Source: Apostichopus japonicus | Taxonomy: Eukaryota > Echinodermata > Holothuroidea > Aspidochirotida > Stichopodidae | Assembly: GCF_037975245.1 (NCBI RefSeq) | Contig: NC_092572.1 | Location: 1,461,501 to 1,525,500, forward strand | Length of the DNA: 64,000 nt | Direction: 5' to 3' | Shown here: one piece after another, positions 10,984 through 22,943 of the stretch | Layout of the letters: each line of letters begins with the position of its first letter | Numbering within the stretch: position 1 is the first letter of the stretch | Translations under genes and position numbers: made by a program | The notes under the pieces: model-generated | Databases searched by the model: none | What the model was told of the DNA's origin: nothing | The model's input: only the letters and a program-made list of their open reading frames with translations

Positions 10984-13900
10984 CACTGAAAAAATAAACT
11001 AGTCAATATTGCCACGGACTAACGTTAAATTAGTCTGTAACGTTAGTCAATGCACACGGACTAGCAAAAATCTTCGTTTCATCGCAGCTTCTTAATTAGT
11101 TTACACTGACTAAGGAAAATATAATCGCAGCTTAGTCGGTGGCGACGGACTAAGGTATTTTAACCCATGGACTAAGAACGATACGGACACCCGATTTACG
11201 CCATAATCGTAGCTTAGTCGGTGTCGACGGACTAATGTATTTTAACCCAATTCGATTCACTTCAATTTGGAAACCGAGAGGCAACGGCAGCTTGCTGGGC
11301 TTGGCATAGTTTCATACGATCACTCTAAGCAACTTTCAACCGTAAATCACCCAAGAAGGTTTTTAGAAGAATGGAGGTATAAACTGCATCATCGGCCTAC
11401 CTGTTATTCCTTTAACTTGAAGGTAAAATTAAAGTTAATTGTTAGGCCACTGGCACTAGTACTGTATTATGGTTAGTGTAACGCTACCGTTGTCACGTTG
11501 GCGTTTCGCAATACACAAGTGCAATGACAGTGAGTAGCCTATATGCTTCTACTGGGTACTGCAGTGCATTCTCAACACTAAAGTGTGCATCCTAAACACC
11601 AATTAACAATGTGTTATGTGTGTATTGGGCTAGATTGAACAGTGGCACATAATCTTCTTATTTATTCCCAAACAAATGCTGGAACTATATGGCTCAATAG
11701 TTTATTTGAAGTCTACACTCATTTGGTAAAGATTTCCTGTAATTTCCCATGTGAATCTAAATGGGTAGGCTTTGTGATATTGAATAAGCAAGGCTAGACC
11801 TTCAAACGTACAGTCACAGTAGGCTGAACAAATTATGTTGGCTAGTCAACGGTATTATATGTTGCGAGCAGTCAGGATGCACGCTTCAGTTCTATTTAAC
11901 CTTTTCATTTATCATTTTTTAGTATTTAATTTCCGGTCACGCCCAGGAAACAATTGCGACATTCCTTCACGGTCGACTTGCTTACTGTAAGAAGTATTAA
12001 CCGTTTTTTCTCAGGAAAGCTTGATAGTCTGAAGTTATTATAACATGTGCTTTTAGTATACTGCCAAAAGAGTAAGTTGTTGTATTTGTATTGATATTTT
12101 ATGTAGAAGTAACGGAAAATTTAGTATGTTTAGTTTGGTCTAATTGCACGTTTTTTTTCTGTCCAATGTAGTGCAGGGTTCACTTGCGCGAATTCAAATT
12201 ATTCTGTTTATGTATATGTATATGCATCGATTCTTAGATTATGATGTTTTTTTGACATTTATTTGTAATTCAAGCATATCTGTTTAGTAGCAAAGTTTAA
12301 AGGTTAAGATTAATTAGTTTTCTCTTTTTGATCCTAGATTGAATGAAACTCATTGGCGTAAATAATAGATCAGATGATACAGTTTAACGCAGTTGCTAAA
12401 ACTCTGGGTATTCTCTAGTCTTCGCCGGTCCATTATATACTTTAGTACTACTAGTAAGACTATATCGAAACGACCGAAGACAAACTTAGTGTAACAAAGT
12501 ACTGATTCTCCTCTAGCCTAGGTCTAAACAGGCTGCAAAATAACAACTAAAACGATTAGGCCTATAAATAAGTTGGCTCAGTGCATTTCTGTTTCTAAAA
12601 TTTTATATTTTTAAAGATCATAAAAACAAACAAAGATTTAGCCCATGTTTTATTATCTCTGTATTCTGGGCATTTGATTCTGGTTGCAATGGTGATGACA
12701 CTCTCGTTCAAATTTTCAGATTTATACAGTCTGCTTCAAACTTTGGGATTGTTTATTGAGACTATAGTGGAAGCAAATCTCACATAACTTTGTGGTGACA
12801 ACTTTATTTATTTTTTTTTCAAATGATGAATACTTTGCTGTTTCTTTCTTCCAGCAGGAATTGAAAAGCCAAATATCTAAGTCAAGGGTGAGCTTTCCTG
12901 TGATGTACGACACCAGTGTGGAGGCAACAACAGAAGAGGAGAACTGTGTTATATATGGCTTAAAGACATGTTTTAAGATGATATATTGGTACCCTTCGCA
13001 GAACAAAAGAGTTTATCCAAGAGTCCAAAAAGCAAAGGAACAAGTACCATAGAGAAAAAAGATGGAAGAGTGAGTTTAACTATTGTACCCAACTGTTTAA
13101 TGATATTTAAGATACTTTTCATAACCTGTTTTAAAAAAAAACCAGTCTAGTATATCATTTACGTGCAAGCTTCATAAGTTTGGTCAAATTTTCACTGATC
13201 TGTAGAGCGGGAGTCCAGAGGGTTTGGTTAGCTGGGAAGGTAACCAATTGCCTGGTACATCACAATGTTCACAATGCATTCCTGTATATGAAACCTGATG
13301 ACTGGCAAACCGACTGTGGTGGATGTGGCTGGGAGAGCAATTTTAAAGTCACCTAATAGCTAACCTAGAGCAGCTTTCATGGTAACCACATCAAAGTAAG
13401 AACAATGTGTCAGGTATGGCCCCAAGAGCAACAAATGGCCATTGCCAGTAATTATTGGTGGTGGGGTACCCCTGCCAGTGATCTATAATTGACCCCTCAC
13501 GGCTGACCTAGGTCAGCTCATGAGGTAACCACTTGAAACCTACTGGAAAATGTTGGTTAGGACTTCAGATACAAGGGATGGGCATTGCCAGTAATTTTTA
13601 TTGGTGGGATACCCCTGCTAGTAGACCCCCAATATGCCCATCCCCTCATTGACCTAGGTGAGCTCATGATTTGACCAGTTGAAACCTACAGGAAAATGAT
13701 AGGTATCACTTCATATGTAAGGATGGGCATTTCCAGTATTTTATATTGGTGGGCCACCACTGCCAGAGTCCGCCCATCCCTTACATATAGAATCCTGTCA
13801 ATAATTTTCCAGTAGTTTTCAACTGGTTAAATCATGAGCTGACCTAGATCAATGAGGGGGGGGGGGGCTTTTTGGGGGTCTACTGGCAGGGGTACCCCAC

Positions 13901-15597
13901 TAATATAAATTACTGGAAATGCCCATCCCTTACATATATATAGAATCCTGCCAATCAATTTACAGTAGTTTTCAACTGGTTACCTCATGAGCTAATCTAG
14001 GTCAATGGGGGATGGGCATTTTGGGGGTCTACTGACAGGGTTACCCCACCAATGTAAATGACTGGAAATGCCCATCCCTTACATATGAAGTGATACCATT
14101 TTCCAGTAGTTTTCAACTGGTTACATCATGAGCTCATCTAGGTCAATGGGGGATGGGCATTTTGGGGGTCTACTGGCAGGGGTACCCCACCAATAAAAAT
14201 TACTGGCAATGCCCATCAGTTGTATCTGAAGCCCTAACCAACATTTTCCAGTAGGTTTCAAGTGGTTACCTCATGAGCTGACCTAGGTCAGCCTTGAGGG
14301 GTCAATTATAGATCACTGGCAGGGGTACCCCACCACCAATAATTACTGGCAATGGCCATTTGTTGCTCTTGGGGCCATACCTGACATATTGTACTTACTT
14401 TGATGTGTTACCATGAAAACTGATCTAGGTTAGCTATCAGGTGACTTTAAAATTGCTCTCCCAGCCACACCCACCACAGTCAGTTTGCCAGTCGTCTGGT
14501 TTCATATACAGGAATGCACTGTGAACATTGTGATGTACAAGGCAATTGGTTACCTTCCCAGCTAACCAAACCCTCTGGGATCCCGGTCTATTGGGATCAT
14601 TATTAACATGATTAACATAATTATTAAGCTTTGAGAAATAACTTGGTGTTATGCTGTGCAAAGCTAATAATAATTTGGTAAAAGCTGCTATTCCTGGCTT
14701 ATAATTTGAGGGACCTAGATTTAAATGTATACCTCCCAATATGTTATAAAATTTTAATGTATGTTTATGATAATGTGAGTTATCATGTGCTATATCTGTA
14801 TCTGTGCTTACACGTATATCATATTTTCTGTTCACAGGTCAATAATGGTGCAGATTTTGGCTTCCTGAAGACAAGTGGGAGGCCATTTGTAGTTAAGAGA
14901 AACACTCTTTGTTCGTGAAGACTTAACTGGTGTCGATTTGGGGTACCACTTTAAAACGAAAGTCATGAGGAACCCTTGCCCAAGATTCAACTTTGCATTA
15001 TTGTGCAGTGCTATACTTTTGAGATTCATGTTTGATCTATTAACTTGTCTTAACTTTGTTGGAAAAAAAATCAGATTTTCAGATTTTATTTACAGTGATT
15101 TCTTCTCTATCTGTCGAAAGTCAGCCTTTTGTAGACATCAGAAGTTTTATCAGAAATAAATACTGCCAACGTACACATTATTTGTTTCTTCTGATCTCTT
15201 TTCTTTCAGTGATACTAGTCAGTGAAACTAGTCGGGTTTAATTCTTTCAGTGAATCTAGTCAGTGCAACTAGTCATTCGATACCGACTAAGAAAGGTTAG
15301 TCGGGAGAGGCACCATCCTGACTAATGTAAAACCTGCTATAAACTAGTCGGTGGCTCATATAAATTAGTCGGTAAAGACCGACTAATGTCACCAACTAAT
15401 GTAACTGACTAATATACATTTACCGACTGAGAAATTGTTGATCGACTAAGCTGACGGACTAAGATGACCGACTAAGAATCCAACTGACTAAGGAATAAAT
15501 TAGTCGGTATAGCAACTGACTAAGGTTATGTTAGTCGGGAGAGGCACCAGATGGACTAACGTTTTGTTAGTCGGTGAACCAATTTAAGTTTTCAGTG
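10984..15597. mobile_element. CACTA-like DNA transposon, 4.6 kb, non-autonomous
   Basis: The element begins CACTGAAAA and ends TTTTCAGTG, flanked by TA on each side (10982-10983 and 15598-15599). Both subterminal zones, about 10990-11250 and 15210-15590, are packed with copies of GACTAA, TTAGTC and TTAGTCGG in both orientations, more than twenty in all. Short repeated subterminal motifs and CACTR ends are typical of the CACTA/EnSpm-Mirage-Chapaev group. No transposase frame was recognised. The middle carries a large palindrome (13205-14588). It lies in gene 1 just before a kinase exon. Confidence 0.65.
13205..14588. repeat. Large imperfect palindrome inside the CACTA-like element
   Basis: The outer left arm holds AGAGGGTTTGGTTAGCTGGG and the outer right arm its complement CCCAGCTAACCAAACCCTCT. 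The arms match inward for roughly 690 bp to a centre near 13,900. Each arm itself contains decayed direct repeats of about 150-200 bp built from GATGGGCATT, TACCCCTGCCAGT, TGACCTAGGT and CAGTTGAAACCTAC. Frames in the two arms (for example 14437-14835 on the minus strand) are mirror translations, not a gene. Confidence 0.8.
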
Positions 15598-15604
15598 TAT
15601 ACAG

Positions 15605-16452
15605 AAAAATCCCCCTACGGCATGGATGGCAACAGAGATATTACCTCTTGAAAAATACTTTCTAAAGAGTGATTCTTGGAACTTTTCCGTTTTCTTGTGG
15701 GAGCTTCTGTCGATAGGTAATATTTCATAAACTGAATTACTTTGAACCAACCAATTAAAGACTGACAAATTTCATTCATTTTTAGGGGGGGGGGGGGTAA
15801 TAGTAGTTACCTTCGTGTATTTTCGTCTAAAAACACTGATTAGTTATTCATATGTTATCATCACATGTGCTTTACTTTTCTTGCAAGGTAAAATACAGTT
15901 TGCTGGTATCTCCCAAGAAGATATCAAAGCAAAGATTCTTGACGGGTTTATGTTATCAAGACCGTACGTTTGTCCAAAAGATATGTAAGGAAGACGAATA
16001 TTCTATATTAGCTTCATTAAAAAGTGTTGCAGAATACAAAATACACGATACTAATATTGACTAAAACTAGCCGAAATGTGAACGGAAAACAAATATCCTT
16101 CATGTGAATAGTTAAACATACTTCATAAATATTGCAGGCCAGATAACTGTAGTTCTAAGTGCATAAATTACTTTTGTGACTCCCCTTAAATCTTTATTGT
16201 GAAACTTAGAAGACTAGCAAAGACATGTTCATGACATATATTTGTCCTATAACTCAGCATACTGAACGCATTTATGTAGTATGTCACTGAAGTACGTTAG
16301 TACAACAAAGATTCATTTGTTCACTTCCTGCTGCAAAAGTGCCAATTTATAGAAGTAGAGAAAATACATAACATAATATACTTATACGTTACTTACTATA
16401 TATATATATATATATATTGTATATATATATATATATATTATATATATATATA

Positions 16453-16490
<38 letters not shown>

Positions 16491-17062
16491 TGTAAGTTAA
16501 CGTATATGTATACTATATTATGCATTTGCTCTACTCCTATTTTGGAAATAACTTGTCTAAAATCGATTGCTCAATTGCTCATTTTGTGAAGTTTGTAACA
16601 ACTAACAATCATTCTTACGTTTTTCTGTATTAATTTTTTAGGTATCAGGACTATCTTTTACTAGCTTTCACTTCTCAACGTTCATCAGGTTTCGAGTTAT
16701 GGTGTCTTGCTGGCAAAAGAACCACACCATGCGACCTTCGTGCAGTGATATATTGCAATCTATACGGTGTGAATATGAAAATTTGCATGAAGTAAGTAAA
16801 CCATATATAAGCAATATCTCTTAGAAAAAAGATTTTAAATTAAATCCGAGTCAATTTCATGTATCAAGTACTTTAAAAAGACATACTTATTTCAATAGAA
16901 TAAATCGATGTTTAAATTAAATTTTTATTGCGCTTGATTAAATTGTATGGAGCTCCTATCAATGTTTCAGAAAATTAATAATGGCGTTTACATGACGCAT
17001 TGTTTTACTTCGTTTTCTTTCAGAAATATAAAGACTGTGATTACTCAGAAATCCCGGAGTGA
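15605..17062 (+). CDS. Kinase C-lobe exons of receptor gene 1
   Basis: Four exons read without damage. 15605-15716 (phase 0-1) encodes WMATEILPLEKYFLKSDSW and FLWELLSIG, the equivalents of the APE motif, the SDVWS motif and alpha-F. 15888-15984 (1-2) encodes GISQEDIKAKILDGF and RPYVCPKDM, the alpha-G to alpha-H segment. 16689-16791 (2-0) encodes SCWQKNHTMRPS, the conserved CW...RP of tyrosine kinases. 17024-17062 encodes KYKDCDYSEIPE and stop. Phases are identical to gene 2 exons 42965, 43796, 44402 and 44729. Unlike the upstream half these exons are intact, so loss of function is recent or the upstream breaks are sequence errors. The first acceptor is only 7 bp from the transposon end. Confidence 0.75.
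16393..16487. repeat. TA microsatellite in a gene 1 intron
   Basis: Dense TA runs with occasional TATT interruptions. Confidence 0.85.
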
Positions 17063-18477
17063 TTCTATGTCGATCGTCGAATCAGTGAATGGTGTTTATA
17101 TATCGACGAGTCTTGACTTCCTCGTTTGAAGTTTCAAATTATCTTAAAATCTTCTTCTGTAAAAAAGAACATGGGATCGAATTATTTACCTAATGGGATA
17201 ATCCGAGAGACCAGCATGACATACATATAACGCGGTGCTTATTTTGTTTCAGTAACGTAAAAAAAAACGCTTTATTGGTCACTGTTTGCACAACCATACC
17301 CACACTTTAAGGAATTTTGAAAGACGCTAATTGCTTTTTTTACAGACACTATAATTGTTAATATTTATATGCATCAGACAATCAATGGAAGGTGTCTGTG
17401 CTACGTTAATCATGGTAGTTTACGGTTTCTTAACTGTACCTTTAGTAACAATATATGAAGGTCATTAGTACAACAACGTAAAGTACACACCAAGATTTGT
17501 TACTAAATTTTACTCAATTATGTCAAAATGTTTATAATCGAAAGAAGATCTTTCTTTGGCTTGAAACAGAGAAATGAGAGTTTATCTTCATTCAATGTTG
17601 TGGTTAGTTATCAGCGATGTCCTGTACAAAACGACATACGTCATAAATTCAGTACAGAGCAATCTTTCAAGTAGCTTCAAAGTATCTAGTTTAAGGTCTT
17701 TAAATACAATACGAGACACTCTAGCTGCCTACACAACACAATACTCTTGTTATGCTTAGGTATAAACAAACAAATCCTGACTTTGATTTGTTAGATTCAC
17801 TAGGAGAGTTTATTTTAATAAATAAATGATACAATTGTGTCAATAGTTACGCCTGATCCACTCGTTTTATAATTTTAAATTGCTTATGTCATTATTTGAC
17901 CTGGCAGTCATACGTTAATGATTTCGTGACTGCTTAGAGGTATGAATAAATGGCAAACCGAAAATGAAACAAGCATTTTATGAAACATCAAAGTTCAAAT
18001 GAAACGAGTACTTCAAGTAGCAATTAATCATTGGTACGCCAATTGAAAGAGATAAGACTAGTATAATCTATAAAATACGGTTTTATGACGCACGGCGATG
18101 AGAACTACTACCTCACTATGTACAGAATAACCAGAACATTGCACTGTGTTTGCAAAGTAATATTAGATTATGTGTAACACTTAAACGCCATAAGGCCAAA
18201 CATGTAACTCAATTACAGAATTTAGCAACTACAATAAAAAAAATGATCCCTGTAGGTATTTCTAATGATCACCTTACTTTCAGCAACGATCAATATGACA
18301 AATTATCGTTGACAATTACGAATTAGTGTGTACAAAACACATTGCATTTACAACTGAACATATATATTTTCCACAATTCACTCTAACATTACATTTTAAA
18401 ACATGCTGAGTAGCCAATAAATTTCTATTACACCACAACGGCAGATATTTTAATTGATTAAGGTTAAGATGACTTAC

Positions 18478-18666
18478 CAACAACGTTGCGTTCTGTCTGA
18501 AACCGAAGATTAACAAAGATGATATGTCGTCTTGCAAGCAAACTATCGTACGCGCAGTTTTCGGTAAACAGTGTTTCCTTGTGCGGCTTATCAATACTTG
18601 AACTTTGGATTGTAGATTTTAAAGCCTTGTATAACATAGACTTTTCTGCATTTATGGCAAACAAGT
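18478..18666 (-). CDS. Tentative orphan exon, phase 1-1
   Basis: On the minus strand an acceptor (TATCACAG) at 18667 opens a 189-nt frame that ends at a consensus GTAAGT in phase 1. The product contains FAINAEKSMLYKALKS and LARRHIIFVNLRFQTERN, which I do not recognise. Matching entry and exit phases and the good donor make it a plausible exon, but no partner exons were identified. Confidence 0.25.
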
Positions 18667-19204
18667 CTGTGATATAGATAATAAAATATGTTTACTTTGT
18701 AGGCGAGCTGTGTAAACCACCGATTACAAATAACATCACGAGATATCTATGAAGTAACGTTTGACTTTTGGGTAAATTATTCATAGCATAATACATACAT
18801 ATTCCTTACGTTAGCTTTGGTAGACTTTTGATAGACTATTCGGTTCCATAGAAGTTCATTGGTTTGACTTTTTACATTGACATGATATTCCTGTCTAATG
18901 TAATCACACGTGAACCTTTCCGGTTAACGCAATTATTAAAATCATGGAAATCATTACACTTAACATTAAACACATTAATATTCGAATCAGTTTAGGAATT
19001 ATCAAGATTGTACACCAAGACCGTTCAATGTACAAAATGGATAGTATTAAAAACACTAACGAGCTGAGAGAACTGTTATTGGCTTTTGATCCGTTTCGTC
19101 CACAGTTCTAACATAATGCAAACGTTAGCCCAACCTCGGTAGTGCATTTAACGTCACTACCTGATAATATTAGCAAAAAAAATACCAAAATCGTCATCAA
19201 TGAG

Positions 19205-19690
19205 AAATATCAACTTCATATTTATTTACATGGAGGTAACAACTAATCGCGTGAAAACATCAATATCATTTAGATTGTATGTACACTATAATCTTTTGCA
19301 ATAGATTTACGCCGTGGACCGCCTACCAGTTCTTCAAATGTTAACGAAGTTCGGAGGTTATAATTGTTTGTTTGGTGCAATGTGTTTTGTTAAGAACTAT
19401 AAAGTTTTTCAGTTCAGTTGCAAAAAGTAAGATGAGCATATTTTCTTATACATTCAAACCTTAATGACTGCGTTCCTCGTTCCAGACGCTTTTGGTGATC
19501 ATTGTAAAATATTGCTATATAATGACTCAACGAAGTATACTTTTCTTAGTTTCATACAAACAACACCTCTTAGAAGCAGACGTTTCTAAATAAAAATCAA
19601 CGCCTTGATGACAACGTATAAGCCAAATTATGTGCTCTAGGCTATCTATCAAGCTACAAATAATATGAGAGGCTTATAAAGATGGATTAT
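19205..19690 (+). repeat. Segmental duplication, copy I part 1
   Basis: Direct-orientation similarity to about 31630-32200. Shared words include CTTCATATTTATTT, ATGGAGGT followed by ACAACTAA, ACGTTCCTC and ATGTGCTCTA. The copies are diverged, with many small indels. Confidence 0.55.
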
Positions 19691-21501
19691 ACACAATAGG
19701 TATCAAGCTCTTAACAGTAGTATAATACTGAAAATGAAACAGATTTTACATTTTATAATATATTATACGCAGGTTAAAACGCTCTTTAAATATCAAAAGT
19801 GCATGTATAATCAGTTCAAGTGAATAACACGCATTTAACCGAGACAATGGAACTATAACATAAGCTCTTTTAATACTTTATAGTTTGTCTTTCATCAATG
19901 AGTGTTACGAGTTATATTGCAATCTATAGTCACGATGGGAACGTAGATGACAGATATATTCGATGTAGGGAAAACCTGTTCCAGAGAAATATTCCGGTAC
20001 AATGTGGTTAGATGTAACTTATTATGTGTGTTCATTCTTTGAGCTGAGGCATTTTAAAAAGGACGTGTAACACGCTTTATTTAACTCATTCCCGATTACA
20101 TATGTGTCTGACTTCATATAGTCTTACCTACCTCATTACGACTTATGCGATACCAATACAGAAAATGTAGTCTCTTACATGTAAATTAGTATGTTCTTTT
20201 GACAAAGCACCTTAAAACTAAATTAATAAAATACACAACAATTACCGACAAATGTACTCTTCTTCTCTGTTTTCTTCTCGTTATTGTCATCTTGTCGTTT
20301 ATCCTTTTTTTATGTAATGGAGGGTTACTGCATATCTGCTCATATGAGCTCTTATTGAGCTTCTCCTATGGTATTCTTATATACGTTTAACTATAATACC
20401 CGTATGACCAGTTTGAGAAATAAATGTGTGAACTATATTCATTTGATGCCAACTTCACTAAGTGTGACGAGAAACAAATGGGTTGTCTTAAAAGTCGACT
20501 GTACTAATGCAATGTGGACCGGTGAAGCTCTACTAGTATGAGATATGTCTTTAATTTCGAGGACAATGAATAAATACCTTAGGATACAGATAATAATTGT
20601 CCCTTTCTCCCTCGCATCCCTTGCTGTCGTTCTTCATTCTTCATTGATTACTGTCGTGTTACGAAGTCTATATGAGACAATCAGCGTCCTAGTTGTTAAT
20701 AATACATCTAACGTCGGTCTCAAATCAACGGCAAGTCGTTATTACAATTGGAGGTTGATATCAGTGTGATCATTTACCCATGAACGTAAGCCTTGAGTAA
20801 CAATACAGGGATAACAAAAAAAAATCGTTCTCTAGTTGTGTAACTTTCGTCTTCATTCCCATATTTATATAATATGAGGCTAACAATATGATACCCTACC
20901 GAGCCTGTGAAAAACATTCCGCTGAAGTTGGATTTCTTCCGGAAACGGAACGCTATGCGGCTGAGCACCCCATGGTTCCGAGAAAAGTTTGAATGATATT
21001 TTATACATCTTCATTTTCATATTTTTTGAGCATTCACGTCAATACGAAAAATCACCAAAAGCAAACGCTTCGCCACTTGGACACCAGTGGCTTTGAAAAT
21101 ACCTCCCATAGAGATTTAATTTCTCTGGCCTGAATTTGTTACTGTGTTTAAACAGACTAAGAAACAACAAGAAACATTTAAACATACTGCAGCTTGACGG
21201 GGTTTTGGTTCAAGGGCTCTGAGAAACATTCAATGGAATCTTCGAATTAACCCTATTTTTGACATGTATTTTTTATGTCACAGCTACCTTGAATTAGCTT
21301 AACAGATCCTTCTCATCTCCAGTCGATACGGTATGCACTAGTAATCATACAGGATGCCACTTTTGTTGCATTGAAAGCCGCTCTCAGAAAAGATAGTTGG
21401 TCTTGAAATCGCTATACACCCCATATCCCTTGACAAAAATGTGAATGCTTTTCACTATAGTAGTAGCTGTAGATTGAAAGCGGACTTATTGCTAGTTAAA
21501 A

Positions 21502-21840
21502 TAGGTATAAAAATAAGTTGGCCTGACGTTTCGATCCTAGCAGGATCTTCTTTAGAGGCTAAATGACAAGTAACAGTACAGCAACAGAAGGGACAAAAAC
21601 ATGCACAAAAAACAGACAGGTTAATGAGCACGGTGAACACAATGAGATGGATGAAAGGGGATAATACATTTTCATTTTCTGTGCATGTTTCTGTCCCTTC
21701 TGTTACTGTACTGTTACGTGTCATTTAGCCTTTTTAAGAAGATCCTGCTAGGATTGAAACGTCAGGCCAACTTACTTTTATACCTTCTATTACACAGGTT
21801 CTCTAGTGGATAAGCAGTTTGCTAACAGTTTTATTTTATT
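21502..21840 (+). mobile_element. Hairpin element with 10-bp target duplication
   Basis: The element belongs to the GATCCTAGCAGGATC repeat family. Its two halves are inverted copies: GGCCTGACGTTTCGATCC on the left against GGATTGAAACGTCAGGCC on the right. It is flanked by perfect CTAGTTAAAA repeats at 21492-21501 and 21841-21850. Tandem copy B has only one such site, showing insertion after the duplication. A 10-bp target duplication is longer than usual for most cut-and-paste elements. Confidence 0.7.
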
Positions 21841-22490
21841 CTAGTTAAAAATCAGCACACAGGAAAAGACCCCGTTTCATCAGAAGAGGGAAACATTTTG
21901 CCAAAGGGAAACAGGAACGGGTCTATGCGGTAATTAATGTAGCTTGAATGCGAAACTTCAGCTATATTTAAAAACAATAGATTTATTACCATATATGGTT
22001 TCACACAGTTCAAAGAATGAAGTTTAATTTTAATAAGTTCAAGTGGACAATACACTTTAACACCAAAGAATGAAACTAGAGCCCAAACACTTTGGTGTAC
22101 ATTATCCTGAGTCCTTTATTGATAAGTGTACATATAATGAAGTGGACAGTTCTGTGTAGTGGTAAAAATAATGAGATTTTTTTCACAGGTACCTGGTTAG
22201 ATTAGTTGTAATATGTGCGTAGTAAACAATGCCGAATTTTCCTGCGCTACGATAATGCGGCACACCGTCCGACCGTACATGAGTTAGCAGTCGTGTCTAA
22301 ATATATAAGACACACCGTCTGAACAACTTTCCTCCCCGCCTGGCCTAGCTAACTTGATCCGCACTTTATTCTTGTTGATTTTATGTTCGATTTGGCTGAG
22401 GTAATTCTGCACCGTATATCACCAATCAGATTTGACCTCGCGGGTCACGCAAGTCTATTGGAGCTGCCCGTTCGGCACTTTGCTGTAATG

Positions 22491-22859
22491 CAGGAGTGGA
22501 GAACCTTTTTGAATGAATGGGTCATATTTTATGAGTGAAAGATTGACAGAGAGGCACCTAACCAACGACCTGCTGTTGATTTCAAACTTTTGATTCCAAG
22601 GACTTTCAAGCAATAGATGTGTGTACTTAATCTGTATTCACGAAAACATAATGCCAATACAGTACAGTTGATAATTAATGGTGATAATAGACCTACCTGA
22701 CAGCATCATTAGTGCAGATAAGTTCTAAGTAGCTACCTCTTTTTTTGTGATAAAGTAAAATAGGTTGATTTTTTTCTTTTTCTTGAGACATCTCACGGCC
22801 CGGAAAAAAATCACTGGCGGGCCACATGTGAACCGCGGGCCGTAGGTTGCCCACCCCTG
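22491..22859. mobile_element. Non-autonomous hAT-like element
   Basis: The right end reads GGTTGCCCACCCCTG and the left end CAGGAGTGGAGAACC, an inverted pair of the CAGGGGTGGGCAACC type common in hAT MITEs. Perfect 8-bp direct repeats CTGTAATG flank it (22483-22490 and 22860-22867). Tandem copy B has a single CTGTAATG near 24872 and no insertion. No transposase is present. Confidence 0.88.
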
Positions 22860-22943
22860 CTGTAATGTAAACAACGTTTACGTACAAAGATAATTCTAGC
22901 CGCCAATATGTGCTGTTTAGGCCTAGTTTAGTTTATTAGTAGA

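Larger units (their letters stand above)
4787..17062 (+). pseudogene. Receptor gene 1: Ig-like transmembrane receptor with kinase-like domain, disrupted
   Basis: This is a paralogue of the gene at 35442-44854. Supported exons are 4787-4844 (signal peptide), 4938-5267 (Ig-like), 5611-5640, 5777-5806 and 6439-6465 (stalk), 6596-6766 (transmembrane), 7868-7892, then kinase exons 8447-8536, 8755-8854, 9108-9218, 9369-9561, about 10838-10942, 15605-15716, 15888-15984, 16689-16791 and 17024-17062. Several match gene 2 exons in phase and size; both alpha-C exons, for example, are 111 nt, phase 1-1. The hinge exon has an in-frame TAA at 9413-9415 and is one nucleotide out of frame, and the 8755 exon has a surplus nucleotide near an A6 run. 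A 4.6 kb transposon lies in the intron before 15605. The ectodomain reads intact, so a truncated receptor remains possible. Juxtamembrane exons between 7892 and 8447 and the phase of the 10838 exon are unresolved. Some indels could be assembly errors. Confidence 0.68.
17063..21269. other. Mostly non-coding region downstream of gene 1
   Basis: No recognisable gene was found. The stretch contains one possible minus-strand exon (18478-18666) and sequence at about 19205-19690 that recurs at about 31630-32200. The remaining short frames lack consistent splice partners. Confidence 0.4.
21279..22936 (+). repeat. Tandem duplication, copy A
   Basis: This copy matches 22944-24960 in direct orientation. 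Landmarks in both copies, in order, are ATTAGCTTAACAGA, CTCCAGTCGATAC, TTTATTACCATATATGGT, GTTCAAGTGGACAATA, CTGCGCTACGATAATGCGGC, GGCCTAGCTAACTTGATC, GACCTCGCGGGTCACGCAA and CAACGTTTACGTACAA. Copy A carries two private insertions (21502-21840 and 22491-22859). Confidence 0.8.

Noticed and set aside
14437-14835. 132-codon minus-strand frame
   Set aside because: Much of it lies in the right arm of the 13205-14588 palindrome, and the left arm gives the mirror translation. It is transposon sequence without a recognisable product.
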